Shown: positions 12,516 to 21,581 of the stretch, one piece after another
Position numbering within the stretch: the stretch's first letter is position 1
Layout of the letters: each line of letters opens with the position of its first letter
Source of the DNA: Mycolicibacter minnesotensis
GTDB taxonomy: Bacteria; Actinomycetota; Actinomycetes; Mycobacteriales; Mycobacteriaceae
Reading direction: 5' to 3'
Assembly: GCF_010731755.1 (NCBI RefSeq)
Contig: NZ_AP022589.1
Location: forward strand, 372,001 to 436,000
DNA length: 64,000 bases
Made by a program: the position numbers and the translations under genes
Notes under the pieces: model-generated
Database searches by the model: none
What the model was told of the DNA's origin: nothing
Seen by the model: the letters and a program-made list of their open reading frames with translations, nothing else

Positions 12516-13253
12516 ATGACGGATACGGATCATGTCCGGCTTCGGACACCAACTGTGGCGGACGGCCCAGCCCTGTGGCAGATGGCCGTCGACAGCTCAG
12601 CACTCGACGTGAATTCGCCCTACTCGTACCTGTTGTGGTGTCGCGATTTCGCCGCGACCTCGGTGGTCGCCGAGGTCGACGGGGAGCCCGGCGGTTCAGC
12701 GAGGCTCGATGCAGGAGAGCCGAAACTGGAACCGCCGCATCGACTGGGCGGTTCAGCGAGGCTCGACGCAGGAGAGCCGAAACTGGAACCGCCGCATCGG
12801 CCCGGCGGTTCAGCGAGGCTCGACGCAGGAGAGCCGAAACTGGAACCGCCGCATCGGCCCGGCGGTTCAGCGAGGCTCGACGCAGGAGAGCCGAAACTGG
12901 AACCGCCGCATCGACTGGGCGGCTTCGTCACCGGCTATCGACGCCCGGAGCGGCCGGCGACTCTGATGGTCTGGCAGGTCGCCGTCAACGCCGCACACCG
13001 CGGAGCGGGGCTGGCAGGGCGGATGCTCGATCATTTGGTGCGGGCCCAGGTGATCGACGGCGTCACGCATCTTGAGACCTCAATCACACCGGACAACGAA
13101 GCCAGCCGGCGATTGTTCGGCGCATTTGCCCGGCGATGGGAGGCGTCGCTGGAGTGTTCGGAGCTGTTCGGCGCGGGTTTGTTCCCGGAATCGCATCTGG
13201 CCGAGGAACTGTTTCGCATCGGACCGCTCCGGGTACCCGCACGCCGCCACTGA
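12516..13253 (+). CDS. ectA: L-2,4-diaminobutyrate acetyltransferase with internal repeat
   Basis: This GNAT-fold enzyme acetylates L-2,4-diaminobutyrate in ectoine synthesis. The family pattern is clear: VRLRTPTVADGPALWQM near residue 8, SPYSYLLWCRDFAATSVVAE near residue 36, then FVTGYRRPERP, the acetyl-CoA loop HRGAGLAGRM and ETSITPDNEASR. Residues 59-134 are a tandem repeat (four 19-residue units) placed between VDGEPG and GFVTGY, exactly where a normal EctA has a short turn between strands. Without it the protein would be about 169 residues, the usual length. The frame is intact, so the enzyme could still fold with a surface loop. A 184-base gap separates it from ectB. Confidence 0.88.
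   Translation: MTDTDHVRLRTPTVADGPALWQMAVDSSALDVNSPYSYLLWCRDFAATSVVAEVDGEPGGSARLDAGEPKLEPPHRLGGSARLDAGEPKLEPPHRPGGSARLDAGEPKLEPPHRPGGSARLDAGEPKLEPPHRLGGFVTGYRRPERPATLMVWQVAVNAAHRGAGLAGRMLDHLVRAQVIDGVTHLETSITPDNEASRRLFGAFARRWEASLECSELFGAGLFPESHLAEELFRIGPLRVPARRH
12690..12922 (+). repeat. in-frame 57-bp tandem repeat inside ectA
   Basis: Four units occupy 12690-12746, 12747-12803, 12804-12860 and 12861-12917, with a few bases of a fifth. They differ at only a few bases. Each unit carries nested inverted repeats: GGCGGTTC with GAACCGCC outside, and GGCTC with GAGCC inside. It encodes 19 residues beginning GGSARLDAGEPKLEPPHR. It resembles a palindromic REP-like element that entered the gene and expanded. 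Confidence 0.93.
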
Positions 13254-13437
13254 GGCGTTGCGATGTTGAGATCACAAAATGGTCTCGGTAAGGTTACGAA
13301 CGCGCAAACGTGAGCCCCGGCGAACCTCGCTGGGGGCATCCGAGCGGGGTGGCAGGTCGAGCCGAGATCACCCGCGGCACACGTATGAATTCGACCCGTC
13401 GTTCCGTTCCGTTGTCTGACCGACGGACGGAGGATCC

Positions 13438-14715
13438 ATGACGATTTTTGAAACCCTTGAATCCGAGGTACGAAGCTATTGCCGTTCCTGGCCGGTGATG
13501 TTCGACCGTGCCAGTGGCTCCCGGATGTGGGACGTGGACGGCCGTGAGTACCTGGACTTCTTCGCCGGTGCCGGCGCGCTCAACTACGGCCATAATCATC
13601 CCGAGTTGCGGGAGCCGCTGTTGAAGTACCTGAGTTCGGACCGGGTGGTGCACAGCCTCGACATGAATACGGTGGCCAAAGCCGAGTTCCTGGAGCGCTT
13701 CGAGCAGGTGATTCTCAAGCCTCGGGGGCTCGACTACAAGGTCCAGTTCCCGGGGCCCACCGGAACCAATGCGGTCGAGTCGGCACTGAAGCTGGCCCGC
13801 AAGGTCACCGGCCGCGAGAGCATCATCAGCTTTACCAATGCCTTTCACGGAATGACGCTGGGATCGCTCAGTGTGACCGGCAATTCGATGAAGCGCGGTG
13901 GCGCCGGAATTCCGTTGGTGCACGCCACCCCGATGCCCTACGACAACTACCTCGACGGCGTGGTGCCCGACTTCTTGTGGTTTGAGCGGCTGCTCAAAGA
14001 CAGCGGCAGCGGGCTCAACGACCCAGCTGCGGTGATCGTGGAGACCGTGCAGGGCGAAGGCGGGGTCAACGTGGCTCGCCTCGACTGGTTGCGCGGGCTG
14101 TCCGAATTGTGCCGGCGCCACGAGTTGCTGCTGATCGTCGATGACGTTCAGATGGGTTGCGGGCGTACCGGACCGTTCTTCAGCTTCGAAGCGGCGGGCA
14201 TCGATCCCGACATAGTCTGCCTGTCCAAGTCGATCAGCGGATACGGGCTCCCGATGGCGCTGACGCTGTTGAAGCCGGAGCTGGACGTCTGGGAACCCGG
14301 CGAGCACAACGGCACGTTTCGCGGCCAGAATCCTTCCTTTGTCACCGCCGCCGCGGCGTTGAACTTCTGGACCGACAACAGGTTGGAGAAGTCCGTGCTG
14401 CGCAAGGGTGAGCTGATCGAGCAAGCGCTGACCGAAGTTGTCGATCCGATAGACGGTGTCAGCACACGAGGTCGCGGTCTGATCCGCGGTGTGGCTTTCG
14501 AACGTCCGGAACTGGCCGCAGCGGTATGCCGCGAAGCGTTCGATCGCGGCCTGCTGCTGGAGACCTCCGGGCCGAATGGAGAAGTCGTAAAACTTATGCC
14601 GGCGTTGGTTATTGACGATGATGACCTGACCGAAGGCCTGACAATCGTCGCCGAATCGATCGAATCTGTCGCCGCCCGTGAACTCACCCCAACCTCGTCA
14701 GGAGCCAGCCGATGA
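13438..14715 (+). CDS. ectB: diaminobutyrate-2-oxoglutarate transaminase
   Basis: This 425-residue class III aminotransferase makes L-2,4-diaminobutyrate from aspartate semialdehyde using glutamate. EctB signatures include [18 protein letters not shown] near residue 36, [11 protein letters not shown] near residue 103 and the PLP-binding Lys264 in [13 protein letters not shown] at 13438 is preceded by GGACGGAGGATCC, a strong ribosome-binding site. The gap before it (13254-13437) holds no gene and may carry its own promoter. The stop overlaps ectC. Confidence 0.96.
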   Translation: MTIFETLESEVRSYCRSWPVMFDRASGSRMWDVDGREYLDFFAGAGALNYGHNHPELREPLLKYLSSDRVVHSLDMNTVAKAEFLERFEQVILKPRGLDYKVQFPGPTGTNAVESALKLARKVTGRESIISFTNAFHGMTLGSLSVTGNSMKRGGAGIPLVHATPMPYDNYLDGVVPDFLWFERLLKDSGSGLNDPAAVIVETVQGEGGVNVARLDWLRGLSELCRRHELLLIVDDVQMGCGRTGPFFSFEAAGIDPDIVCLSKSISGYGLPMALTLLKPELDVWEPGEHNGTFRGQNPSFVTAAAALNFWTDNRLEKSVLRKGELIEQALTEVVDPIDGVSTRGRGLIRGVAFERPELAAAVCREAFDRGLLLETSGPNGEVVKLMPALVIDDDDLTEGLTIVAESIESVAARELTPTSSGASR

Positions 14716-15119
14716 TCGTTCGTACCCTCGCCGAGATCAAAGGTACCGACCGTGACGTCACGTCCAAGACGTGGAACAGTCAGCGACTCCTGCTGGCGCG
14801 CGACGGGCAGCGATTCTCCCTGCACGAGACGATTCTGTATGCCGGCACCGAGACCTCGATGTGGTACGCCAACCACGTCGAAGCGGTGTACTGCGTCGGC
14901 GGCGAGGGAGAGCTGATCAACGACGAGACCGGCGACTTGCACCCGCTGAGCGACGGCACCCTCTACCTGCTCGACGGCCACGAGCACCACCGCGTCATCG
15001 CCCACACGGACCTGCGCATGGTCTGTGTTTTCGACCCGCCGGTCACCGGGCGGGAGGTGCACGACGAGACCGGTGCGTATCCCCTGCTGACCGAGCCGGT
15101 CCAGGAGGTGGTCTCTTGA
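14712..15119 (+). CDS. ectC: L-ectoine synthase
   Basis: This 135-residue cupin-fold enzyme closes N-gamma-acetyl-diaminobutyrate into ectoine, an osmoprotectant. [16 protein letters not shown] at the start, [12 protein letters not shown] near residue 57 and LLDGHEHHR near residue 89 are strong EctC signatures. The ATG at 14712 overlaps the ectB stop by four bases, showing translational coupling. Family length is normal. Confidence 0.97.
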   Translation: MIVRTLAEIKGTDRDVTSKTWNSQRLLLARDGQRFSLHETILYAGTETSMWYANHVEAVYCVGGEGELINDETGDLHPLSDGTLYLLDGHEHHRVIAHTDLRMVCVFDPPVTGREVHDETGAYPLLTEPVQEVVS

Positions 15120-16018
15120 CCCCTGCCCTGACCGACCTCCGCACCGACCGCTACCCCACCCGCAACGACGTCACGATCGGGATCGAACCCCGACACGACC
15201 CGGTGGTGTGGACCCAGCAGCCCACCGGCGGACCTTTGAGCCCTGCCGGTGTCGCGCAGTTCGAGACCGCGGGCTACCTGGCCGTCAAGACTTTGGTGGA
15301 CGCCGATGTGGTGACAGACCTGCGCAACGAGTTGGACCGCTTGCGGGCCGACTCCGCGTTGGCCGCCGACGAACGTTCGATATGCGAACGTGACAGTGGG
15401 CAGATCCGGTCAATCTTCGAGGTACATCGCATCAGCCCGGCGTTCGCAGCCCTGGTGGCCGACCCGCGCCTGGTGGGTCCGGCCCGTCAGCTGCTCGGCT
15501 CAGATGTGTACGTGCACCAAAGCCGGGTCAACTTCAAGCCGGGATTCAATGGCCGGGAGTTCTACTGGCACTCCGATTTTGAGACGTGGCACGCCGAAGA
15601 CGGCATGCCCTCGCCACGCGCGGTCAGCGTCTCGGTGGCCCTCACCGAGAACCTGGACAGCAATGGTTCGCTGATGATCATGCCCGGCTCACACCGGTGG
15701 TTCGTGTCGTGTCCGGGCCGCACGCCCCCGGATCACTACCGCTCGTCGCTCAAGCAGCAGCAGATCGGCACGCCCGACGACGCGAGCCTGGCGTGGCTAG
15801 CCGACCAGCACGGGATTCGGCAGATCACCGGCCCGGCCGGGTCGGCGGTTTTTTTCGACAGCAACTGCATGCACGGTTCCAGCAGCAACATCACGCCGTA
15901 TGCGCGCTCGAACGTCTTCGTCGTCTACAACAGCGTGAACAACACGTTGGTGGAACCGTTCGGTGCCACCGCGCCACGACCGACGTTCATCGCCAGCCGC
16001 GTCTTCGACCCGGTATAG
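15116..16018 (+). CDS. ectD: ectoine hydroxylase
   Basis: This 300-residue Fe(II)/2-oxoglutarate dioxygenase converts ectoine to 5-hydroxyectoine. The EctD signature [16 protein letters not shown] carries iron ligands His152 and Asp154; His253 in NCMHGSS is the third ligand. No ATG or GTG fits the N-terminus. TTG at 15116 overlaps the ectC stop and follows AGGAGGTG at good spacing, so a TTG start is the best reading. It is the last gene of ectABCD. Confidence 0.95.
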   Translation: MTPALTDLRTDRYPTRNDVTIGIEPRHDPVVWTQQPTGGPLSPAGVAQFETAGYLAVKTLVDADVVTDLRNELDRLRADSALAADERSICERDSGQIRSIFEVHRISPAFAALVADPRLVGPARQLLGSDVYVHQSRVNFKPGFNGREFYWHSDFETWHAEDGMPSPRAVSVSVALTENLDSNGSLMIMPGSHRWFVSCPGRTPPDHYRSSLKQQQIGTPDDASLAWLADQHGIRQITGPAGSAVFFDSNCMHGSSSNITPYARSNVFVVYNSVNNTLVEPFGATAPRPTFIASRVFDPV

Positions 16019-16043
16019 ATCGGCCACCGCAGGTCGATTGGGG

Positions 16044-16847
16044 TTAGCCGATCTGGTCGCCGATCTCTTTGGCCGCCTCCACCAGCACCGCAGCCACGGC
16101 GCGATACTGCGAGCTGTTCAGCCGGTGGACCGGCGCGGCGGCATTGAGCGCCAGGAGCACGCCGGGCGCACGCGTGGGGACGGGGACAGCGACCGAGGCG
16201 ACCCCTTCCTCACTGCCCTCGCGATTCACCGAGTAACCCTGTTGGCGTATTCGGCGCAGCTCCTTGTGCAGCTCCGCCCTGGTGGCCACCGAATGCGCCG
16301 TGACACGCCGGAGCTCGTTGTCGGGGTACAGATGGGCGATGTCGGCGTCGGACAGACGAGCCAACAGCGCCATCCCCGTCGACGTGCAGTGCGCGGGCAT
16401 CGTGCGACCCAGCCGAGACGCCACCCGAACCGCTGTCGGCCCCTCCGCGGCGGCGATGAAGCGGACCTGGGCGCCCTCGAGCATGCCCAGGTGGACGGAT
16501 TCCCTGAGCTGTTCGCTGACGCGGTGCAGGACAGGGCCTGCCGTGGCGTCGATATCGATGCGGTTGAACACCGACAGCGCCACGCTGAGCAGCGCGGGAC
16601 CAGGATGGTAGGTCTTGGAGACCGGATCCTGACGCACGAAGCCCCGATATTGCAGCATGGCCAGCAATCGGTGGGCTGTGGATGACGCGACCTCCAGGTG
16701 CGCCGCCGCGTCAGTGAGGCGGACCTGTGGCTGCTGCCCGAAGAGCAGGATGAGCTTGAGTGCCCTGTCAACCGATCCGATCGGATACTGCGGAGCGGCG
16801 GGCCCAGCGGCGCCGCCGGTCGGCCATTCAGGGGCATCACTCTGCAT
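16044..16847 (-). CDS. IclR-family regulator of the aromatic acid operon
   Basis: This 267-residue protein has an N-terminal helix-turn-helix (VRLTDAAAHLEVASSTAHRLLAML, about residues 42-65) and a C-terminal IclR effector-binding domain. It diverges from the dioxygenase operon across a 123-base gap, which suggests that it senses the operon's aromatic substrate or an intermediate. IclR members PcaR, PobR and PcaU control protocatechuate genes elsewhere. ATG at 16847 was chosen over upstream codons because the conserved domain begins about 25 residues later. The ligand is inferred only. Confidence 0.85.
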   Translation of the reverse strand: MQSDAPEWPTGGAAGPAAPQYPIGSVDRALKLILLFGQQPQVRLTDAAAHLEVASSTAHRLLAMLQYRGFVRQDPVSKTYHPGPALLSVALSVFNRIDIDATAGPVLHRVSEQLRESVHLGMLEGAQVRFIAAAEGPTAVRVASRLGRTMPAHCTSTGMALLARLSDADIAHLYPDNELRRVTAHSVATRAELHKELRRIRQQGYSVNREGSEEGVASVAVPVPTRAPGVLLALNAAAPVHRLNSSQYRAVAAVLVEAAKEIGDQIG

Positions 16848-16970
16848 AGCAGAGACAGTACTCACCCTTGTTGACCTCCAAACGGTCTTCCTGGCAGAGT
16901 TTTCGCGAATGTGCTGGAGGCTTTCTCTGCACACCAGACATCACGGACCCCGAGACTGGAGTCGCAACAC
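16848..16970. promoter_or_regulatory. divergent control region, iclR and dioxygenase operon
   Basis: This gap contains a TTGACC hexamer at 16871 and the perfect short palindrome TTCGCGAA at 16902-16909. Either could be part of the promoter or operator for the divergent genes. No strong -10 pair is obvious, so only the region, not the exact sites, is called. Confidence 0.35.
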
Positions 16971-18410
16971 ATGAGTGATCACCGGCAAGTCTTCGACGAG
17001 GTCCGGCGCGGCATGATCCCTGCCCACATCTACAACGACGCCGCGATCTTCGAACTGGAGAAAGAGCGCCTGTTCCGCCGCGCCTGGATGTTCGTCGCGC
17101 ACGAATCGGAGATCCCCCATGACGGCGACTACGTCGTGCGCCGCGTACTCAACGACTCCTTCATCATCGCGCGCGACTCCAAAGGCGACGTTCGGGCCAT
17201 GTTCAACATGTGTCTGCACCGGGGAATGCAGGTTTGCCGCGCCGAGATGGGCAACGCCTCGAACTTCCGGTGCCCGTATCACGGCTGGTCCTACCGCAAC
17301 GACGGACGGATCCTCGGCCTGCCCTTCCATCAGGAGGCCTACGGCGGCGATGCCGGATTCCAGAAGCGGGGGCAAACGCTGCTGCCGGCACCAAACCTCG
17401 CCAGCTACAACGGGCTGATCTTCATCAGCCTGGACCCGCAAGCGCCGCCGCTGGAGGAGTTTCTCGGGGACTTCATGTTCTACCTCGACTTCTACACCAA
17501 GCAGAGCCGAAGCGGTCTGGAGGTGCGCGGCCCGCAGCGCTGGCGCATCAAGGCGAACTGGAAGATCGGCGTCGAGAACTTCGCCGGCGACATGTATCAC
17601 ACGCCGCACACCCACGCCTCGGTCGTCGACATCGGGCTGTTTCGTGAACCGAAGGCGCAGAAGCGCAAGGACGGCGCCACCTACTGGGCGACCTGCGGCG
17701 GCGGAACGACGTACAAGTTGCCGCCGGGCAGCTTTGAGGAACGGATGCGCTATGTCGGTTATCCCGACGACATGGTGGAGCGCATCAAGCAGGTGTGGTC
17801 ACCGGACCATCAGCGCGTGGTCAGTGACGACGGCTTCATGATCTCGGCTGCATCGTGTTTCCCGAACATGAGCCTGGTACACAACTGGCCGAAGATCCAA
17901 GACAGCGAAAAGGTGTTGCCGTTCATATCCCTTCGCACCTGGCAACCGATCAGCGAGAACGAAACCGAGGTGTACTCATGGTTTGCGGTCGACGCGGCGG
18001 CCCCAGAACAGTTCAAACAGGACTCTTACAAGGCCTACCTGATGTGCTTTGGCTCCACCGGAATGTTCGAGCAGGATGATGTCGAGAACTGGGTCTCGCT
18101 GACCAACACCGCCGCCGGTTCGATGGCCCGCCAACTACTGCTCAATGGCCGGATGGGTCTGCTCGCCGACGACACACCCGTGGTCAATTCCCTTTCCCCT
18201 GAACAGTTCCATGGCCCAGGCACCGCGCAAGTCGGCTACAACGAGAACAATCAGCGTGCAATCCTTCGGATGTGGGCGGACCACCTCGAGATGCCTGCCG
18301 TGGCGACGACAACCGCGGCCATGGGGGTCCATCGCGAGGCCATCACCCCGCTGGTGCAGACCAACGGCACATCGGCCTGCGAGGCGACTTATGAGGAGGC
18401 CCCGGCATGA
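16971..18410 (+). CDS. aromatic ring-hydroxylating dioxygenase, large subunit
   Basis: This 479-residue Rieske oxygenase alpha subunit has the Rieske ligands Cys81, His83, Cys101 and His104 (CLHRG, then CPYHGWSY). The mononuclear iron ligands His210 and His215 lie in GDMYHTPHTH after Asp207. The family adds both atoms of O2 to an aromatic ring to give a cis-dihydrodiol. Downstream genes for a dihydrodiol dehydrogenase, an aldolase-type decarboxylase and the whole protocatechuate branch suggest phthalate or a related benzene dicarboxylate as substrate (3,4-attack, as in PhtAa). That choice is an inference. ATG at 16971 begins MSDHRQVFDEV, fitting the family. Confidence 0.9.
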   Translation: MSDHRQVFDEVRRGMIPAHIYNDAAIFELEKERLFRRAWMFVAHESEIPHDGDYVVRRVLNDSFIIARDSKGDVRAMFNMCLHRGMQVCRAEMGNASNFRCPYHGWSYRNDGRILGLPFHQEAYGGDAGFQKRGQTLLPAPNLASYNGLIFISLDPQAPPLEEFLGDFMFYLDFYTKQSRSGLEVRGPQRWRIKANWKIGVENFAGDMYHTPHTHASVVDIGLFREPKAQKRKDGATYWATCGGGTTYKLPPGSFEERMRYVGYPDDMVERIKQVWSPDHQRVVSDDGFMISAASCFPNMSLVHNWPKIQDSEKVLPFISLRTWQPISENETEVYSWFAVDAAAPEQFKQDSYKAYLMCFGSTGMFEQDDVENWVSLTNTAAGSMARQLLLNGRMGLLADDTPVVNSLSPEQFHGPGTAQVGYNENNQRAILRMWADHLEMPAVATTTAAMGVHREAITPLVQTNGTSACEATYEEAPA

Positions 18411-19033
18411 CATCTGCGCAACCGAGCCAGCGTCCAGGGTTTCCCCGACCGAACTCAACACATAACCCCTGGGAGCTGGCAGTCCTGGGCGGTGCCGCGC
18501 CCAAGCACGTCCGTATCGGTAATCCCCTGCCCTTCAGCGATGCCCGCCACCTGCAGGCACACCAATTCCTGGTCGATGAGGCCTATCTGCTGGACGCGCA
18601 GCACTACACCGACTGGCTCGACACCCTTACCGACGACATCCACTACTTCATGCCGGTGCGGGTGACCACCGCCGCCGGCGCCGGATTCGACACCTCTCCG
18701 GGAATGGCGCACTTCGATGAGAACAAGTACTCCCTGAGCCGACGGGTGGCCCGTTTTCAGACCGAACACGCGTGGACCGAGGATCCGCCCTCACGCCTGC
18801 GGCATCACATCACCAACGTCCGCACCTTTGCCTGCGACGACGAAACGCACGTGATCGTCGAGTCAGCGGAACTGCTGTTCCGCAGCCGCGGCGACGTGAA
18901 CGAGGCGGCACTGGTCTCCTGCGGCCGCGAAGACCTACTCCGGCTGACCGAACACGGCTGGAAGTTGGCGCGCCGCACCATCTATGTCGACGAGTCTGTC
19001 CTGCGCATGCAGAACCTGGCGGTATTCCTGTGA
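18407..19033 (+). CDS. aromatic ring-hydroxylating dioxygenase, small subunit
   Basis: This 208-residue protein has the SnoaL/NTF2-like fold of dioxygenase beta subunits. Signatures are EAYLLDAQHYTDWLDTLTDDIHYFMP near residue 58 and LARRTIYVDESVL at the C-terminus. It assembles with the large subunit into the oxygenase hexamer. Its ATG overlaps the large-subunit stop by four bases. The N-terminal 40 residues are Pro-rich and less conserved in appearance. Confidence 0.9.
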   Translation: MTSAQPSQRPGFPRPNSTHNPWELAVLGGAAPKHVRIGNPLPFSDARHLQAHQFLVDEAYLLDAQHYTDWLDTLTDDIHYFMPVRVTTAAGAGFDTSPGMAHFDENKYSLSRRVARFQTEHAWTEDPPSRLRHHITNVRTFACDDETHVIVESAELLFRSRGDVNEAALVSCGREDLLRLTEHGWKLARRTIYVDESVLRMQNLAVFL

Positions 19034-19290
19034 GTGAACTCGATGACCTCCTGGCCCGTTCGGTCGGCGACACCATCACCATCGCGAACGAATTCACCGA
19101 AGTGACCCTGCGCCGCGTCGATACCCGCAACGGGTCACGGCTGCTCATCACGTCACCAAGATCCGGCCAGTGGATCAGCCTCGATGCCCTCGAACTTGAG
19201 GCGCTGACATGGCAGAACGCCTACACTCTGGCCGCGATGGTCGGCAACATGCACCAACCCCTGCTGTCAGACGACAGTGACCTGCCGTGA
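19030..19290 (+). CDS. unknown 86-residue protein within the dioxygenase operon
   Basis: This protein is not recognised with confidence. The GTG at 19030 overlaps the beta-subunit stop, and its own stop overlaps the next start, so it is translated as part of the operon. It has no cysteine, so it cannot be a Rieske or other iron-sulfur ferredoxin, although a ferredoxin might be expected at this place. It has a strand-rich middle (TEVTLRRVDTRNGSRLLITS) and an acidic C-terminal end. It may assist oxygenase assembly or bind a ligand. Small proteins in similar operons are sometimes labelled dihydrodiol dehydrogenase, but it is far too small for that. Confidence 0.75.
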   Translation: MSELDDLLARSVGDTITIANEFTEVTLRRVDTRNGSRLLITSPRSGQWISLDALELEALTWQNAYTLAAMVGNMHQPLLSDDSDLP

Positions 19291-20102
19291 CCGGATGGCT
19301 GGACGGCAAACGAGCGCTCGTCGTCGGCGCCGGTTCGGGCATCGGTCGTGCCGTCGTGGACGCATTTCTCGATGAGGGCGCCCGCGTCGCGGTGTTGGAA
19401 CGCGATGCCGCCAAGTGCGCCCTGCTGGAAAGTCAGCTGCCGCAGGTCCCGGTGACCCAGGGAGACGCCACCACAGCCGAGGCCAACGAGCAGGCGGTAG
19501 CAGCGGCGGTAGCCGAGTTCGGCGGACTGGACACCTTGGTTACCTGTGTCGGAATCTTCGACTTCTACAAGGGGATCACCGATATCTCGACGCAGGAACT
19601 GGCCCCAGCCTTCGACGAGATGTTCACCACCAACGTGCTCAGTCATCTGCAGTCGGTAAAAGCCGCTGTACCGGCCCTGCGGGCCCAGACCGGGTCCTCG
19701 ATCGTCGTCACGGAGTCTGCGTCGTCGTACTACCCCGGCCGTGGTGGCGTCCTCTACGTCGCCTCGAAATTTGCCGTTCGGGGCCTGGTCACCACCCTCG
19801 CCTATGAACTCGCTCCGCACATCCGGGTCAACGGCGTGGCGCCCGGTGGAACCCTCAATACCGACCTGCGGGGTTTGCAGAACCTGTCGCTCGACCACAT
19901 CCGCCTAGACGACACCCCCAACCGGGCCCGCGACCTCGCGGCACGCACCCCACTTCATGTCGCACTCACTCCGCAGGACCACGCCTGGAGCTACGTCTTC
20001 CTGGCCTCGGACCGCGCTCGTGGCATCACCGCCGGAAGCACCCACCCCGACGGTGGATTCGGCATGGGTCCAGCACGATCCGCTCCGCCGGCGGAAGACT
20101 GA
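19287..20102 (+). CDS. cis-dihydrodiol dehydrogenase, short-chain type
   Basis: This 271-residue short-chain dehydrogenase has the nucleotide motif GAGSGIGR near residue 14, a catalytic Ser in VTESASS and the active YVASK motif. It resembles BphB-type enzymes that oxidise cis-dihydrodiols from ring-hydroxylating dioxygenases to catechols with NAD. Its place directly after the oxygenase genes supports that role. The GTG start at 19287 overlaps the preceding stop. The expected product here is a dihydroxy-benzene-dicarboxylate, by inference from the next gene. Confidence 0.87.
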   Translation: MTGWLDGKRALVVGAGSGIGRAVVDAFLDEGARVAVLERDAAKCALLESQLPQVPVTQGDATTAEANEQAVAAAVAEFGGLDTLVTCVGIFDFYKGITDISTQELAPAFDEMFTTNVLSHLQSVKAAVPALRAQTGSSIVVTESASSYYPGRGGVLYVASKFAVRGLVTTLAYELAPHIRVNGVAPGGTLNTDLRGLQNLSLDHIRLDDTPNRARDLAARTPLHVALTPQDHAWSYVFLASDRARGITAGSTHPDGGFGMGPARSAPPAED

Positions 20103-20106
20103 GAAC

Positions 20107-20835
20107 GTGAACCACAACGATCTGGCGAAGTTACGGCACGACGTTGCGCAGGCATGCCGAGTCGCCGCCGCCCGGGGCCTGGTGGACGGCATTCTGGGAC
20201 ACATCAGTGTCCGGGTCGACGACGACCACCTGCTCATCAGGTGCCGCAGCGACTCTGACGACGGCGTGGCGTTCACCCGCGCCGACGACATTCGGCTCAT
20301 CCGCTTTGACGGAACGCCAGGCTTACCAGGCGAATTGGACGGTTATCGGGTGCCCAACGAGCTGCCGATCCACGTCGAAACGCTGCTGGCGCATCCCGAA
20401 TACCGAGCGGTGGCCCACTTGCATCCGCCGGCCGTGGTGGCAGCCGACCTGGCGGGCATTACGATCGAACCGATCTACGGAGCCTTCGATATCCCGGGCG
20501 CATGGCTCGCGCGCCGGGGCATCCCGGTGTACCCGCGGGCCGTACTGATCCGTACTGCAGAACTCGGCAGGGAAATGGTCGCCGCCATGCAGGGTAAGCC
20601 GGTGGTGATCTGTCGCGGCCATGGGATCACCAGTGCCGCCGCCACGGCTGCCCAGGCGGTACTGCAGGCGATCAGCCTGGACCACTTGGCATCGATGTCA
20701 CTGCGGATCCGCTCCGCGGGCGGCACGTGCACCCCGATCCAGGAGGCGGATTGGGCCGATCTACCTGACCTCGGCCCCTCATTCACCGCGGACGCCGCCT
20801 GGCGTCATGAACTCGCCCGGCTGGAGTGCCGATGA
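20107..20835 (+). CDS. class II aldolase-family decarboxylase
   Basis: This 242-residue member of the class II aldolase/adducin family has its metal-binding residues: the Glu of LPIHVE, the two His of HLHPP and the His of CRGHG. Family members OphC and PhtC decarboxylate dihydroxyphthalates. Sitting between the dihydrodiol dehydrogenase and protocatechuate dioxygenase, it most plausibly converts 3,4-dihydroxyphthalate to protocatechuate. A sugar-phosphate aldolase role is unlikely in this operon. The start is GTG at 20107, five bases after the upstream stop. Confidence 0.85.
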   Translation: MNHNDLAKLRHDVAQACRVAAARGLVDGILGHISVRVDDDHLLIRCRSDSDDGVAFTRADDIRLIRFDGTPGLPGELDGYRVPNELPIHVETLLAHPEYRAVAHLHPPAVVAADLAGITIEPIYGAFDIPGAWLARRGIPVYPRAVLIRTAELGREMVAAMQGKPVVICRGHGITSAAATAAQAVLQAISLDHLASMSLRIRSAGGTCTPIQEADWADLPDLGPSFTADAAWRHELARLECR

Positions 20836-21581
20836 CTGGTCAAGCCGAGATCAGTTCAGAGATAGCGGAAATCCAGGCCGATTACGAGCGCGCGGGCGTC
20901 GAGGAAAGCCAGCCCAAGCTTGACTATCCGCCCTACCGCAGCAGCACTCTTCGACATCCCCACCGTCCGCTGCAGCTGACCGACCCCGAGGGCATCGAAC
21001 TCTGGTCCCCGTGTTTCGGTGAGGGTGATGTCGGTGACCTTGATGCCGACCTGACACTCCAGCACGCAGGCTGCCCGATCGGCGAGCGGACGGTGGTTAC
21101 CGGGCGGATCGTCGACGGCCAGGGCCGGCCAGTCCGCAGACAGCTCGTCGAGATCTGGCAGGCCAACGCCAGCGGCCGCTACATCCACCAGGGGGATCAG
21201 CATCCGGCGCCGCTGGACCCCAATTTCACCGGGGCCGGGCGGTGCCTCACCGACGATGAGGGGTTCTACCGGTTCACGACGATCAAGCCGGGACCGTACC
21301 CCTGGCGCAATCATCACAACGCATGGCGGCCCGCTCATATCCATTTCTCTTTGTTTGGAAACGATTTCACCCAGCGGATGATCACCCAGATGTATTTCCC
21401 CGGCGACCCGCTGTGCGACTTGGACCCGATCTACCGATCAGTTGCCGACCGCCGGGCCCGCGAGCGTCTGGTCGCGGTTTATGACCACGACACCACCACT
21501 CATGAATGGGCTACCGGATACCGCTGGGACATCGTGCTTACCGGGCCGGCCGCGACGCCCTTCGAGGAGCATCATGGCTGA
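20832..21581 (+). CDS. pcaH: protocatechuate 3,4-dioxygenase beta subunit
   Basis: This 249-residue intradiol dioxygenase subunit carries the Fe(III) site. The iron ligands are the two Tyr of GFYRFTTI and GPYPWRNH and the two His of RPAHIHFS. It cleaves protocatechuate between its hydroxyl groups to give 3-carboxy-cis,cis-muconate. ATG at 20832 overlaps the upstream stop; a GTG six bases earlier is less likely. The stop overlaps pcaG by eight bases. Confidence 0.96.
   Translation: MTGQAEISSEIAEIQADYERAGVEESQPKLDYPPYRSSTLRHPHRPLQLTDPEGIELWSPCFGEGDVGDLDADLTLQHAGCPIGERTVVTGRIVDGQGRPVRRQLVEIWQANASGRYIHQGDQHPAPLDPNFTGAGRCLTDDEGFYRFTTIKPGPYPWRNHHNAWRPAHIHFSLFGNDFTQRMITQMYFPGDPLCDLDPIYRSVADRRARERLVAVYDHDTTTHEWATGYRWDIVLTGPAATPFEEHHG

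Noticed and set aside
12690-12922. CRISPR array
   Set aside because: The units are contiguous without spacers, lie in frame inside ectA, and no cas genes are near.
12516-13253. ectA as a pseudogene
   Set aside because: The insertion keeps the frame, all GNAT motifs remain on both sides, and the rest of the operon is intact.
19030-19290. ferredoxin of the dioxygenase
   Set aside because: The protein has no cysteine and too few His residues for a Rieske centre.
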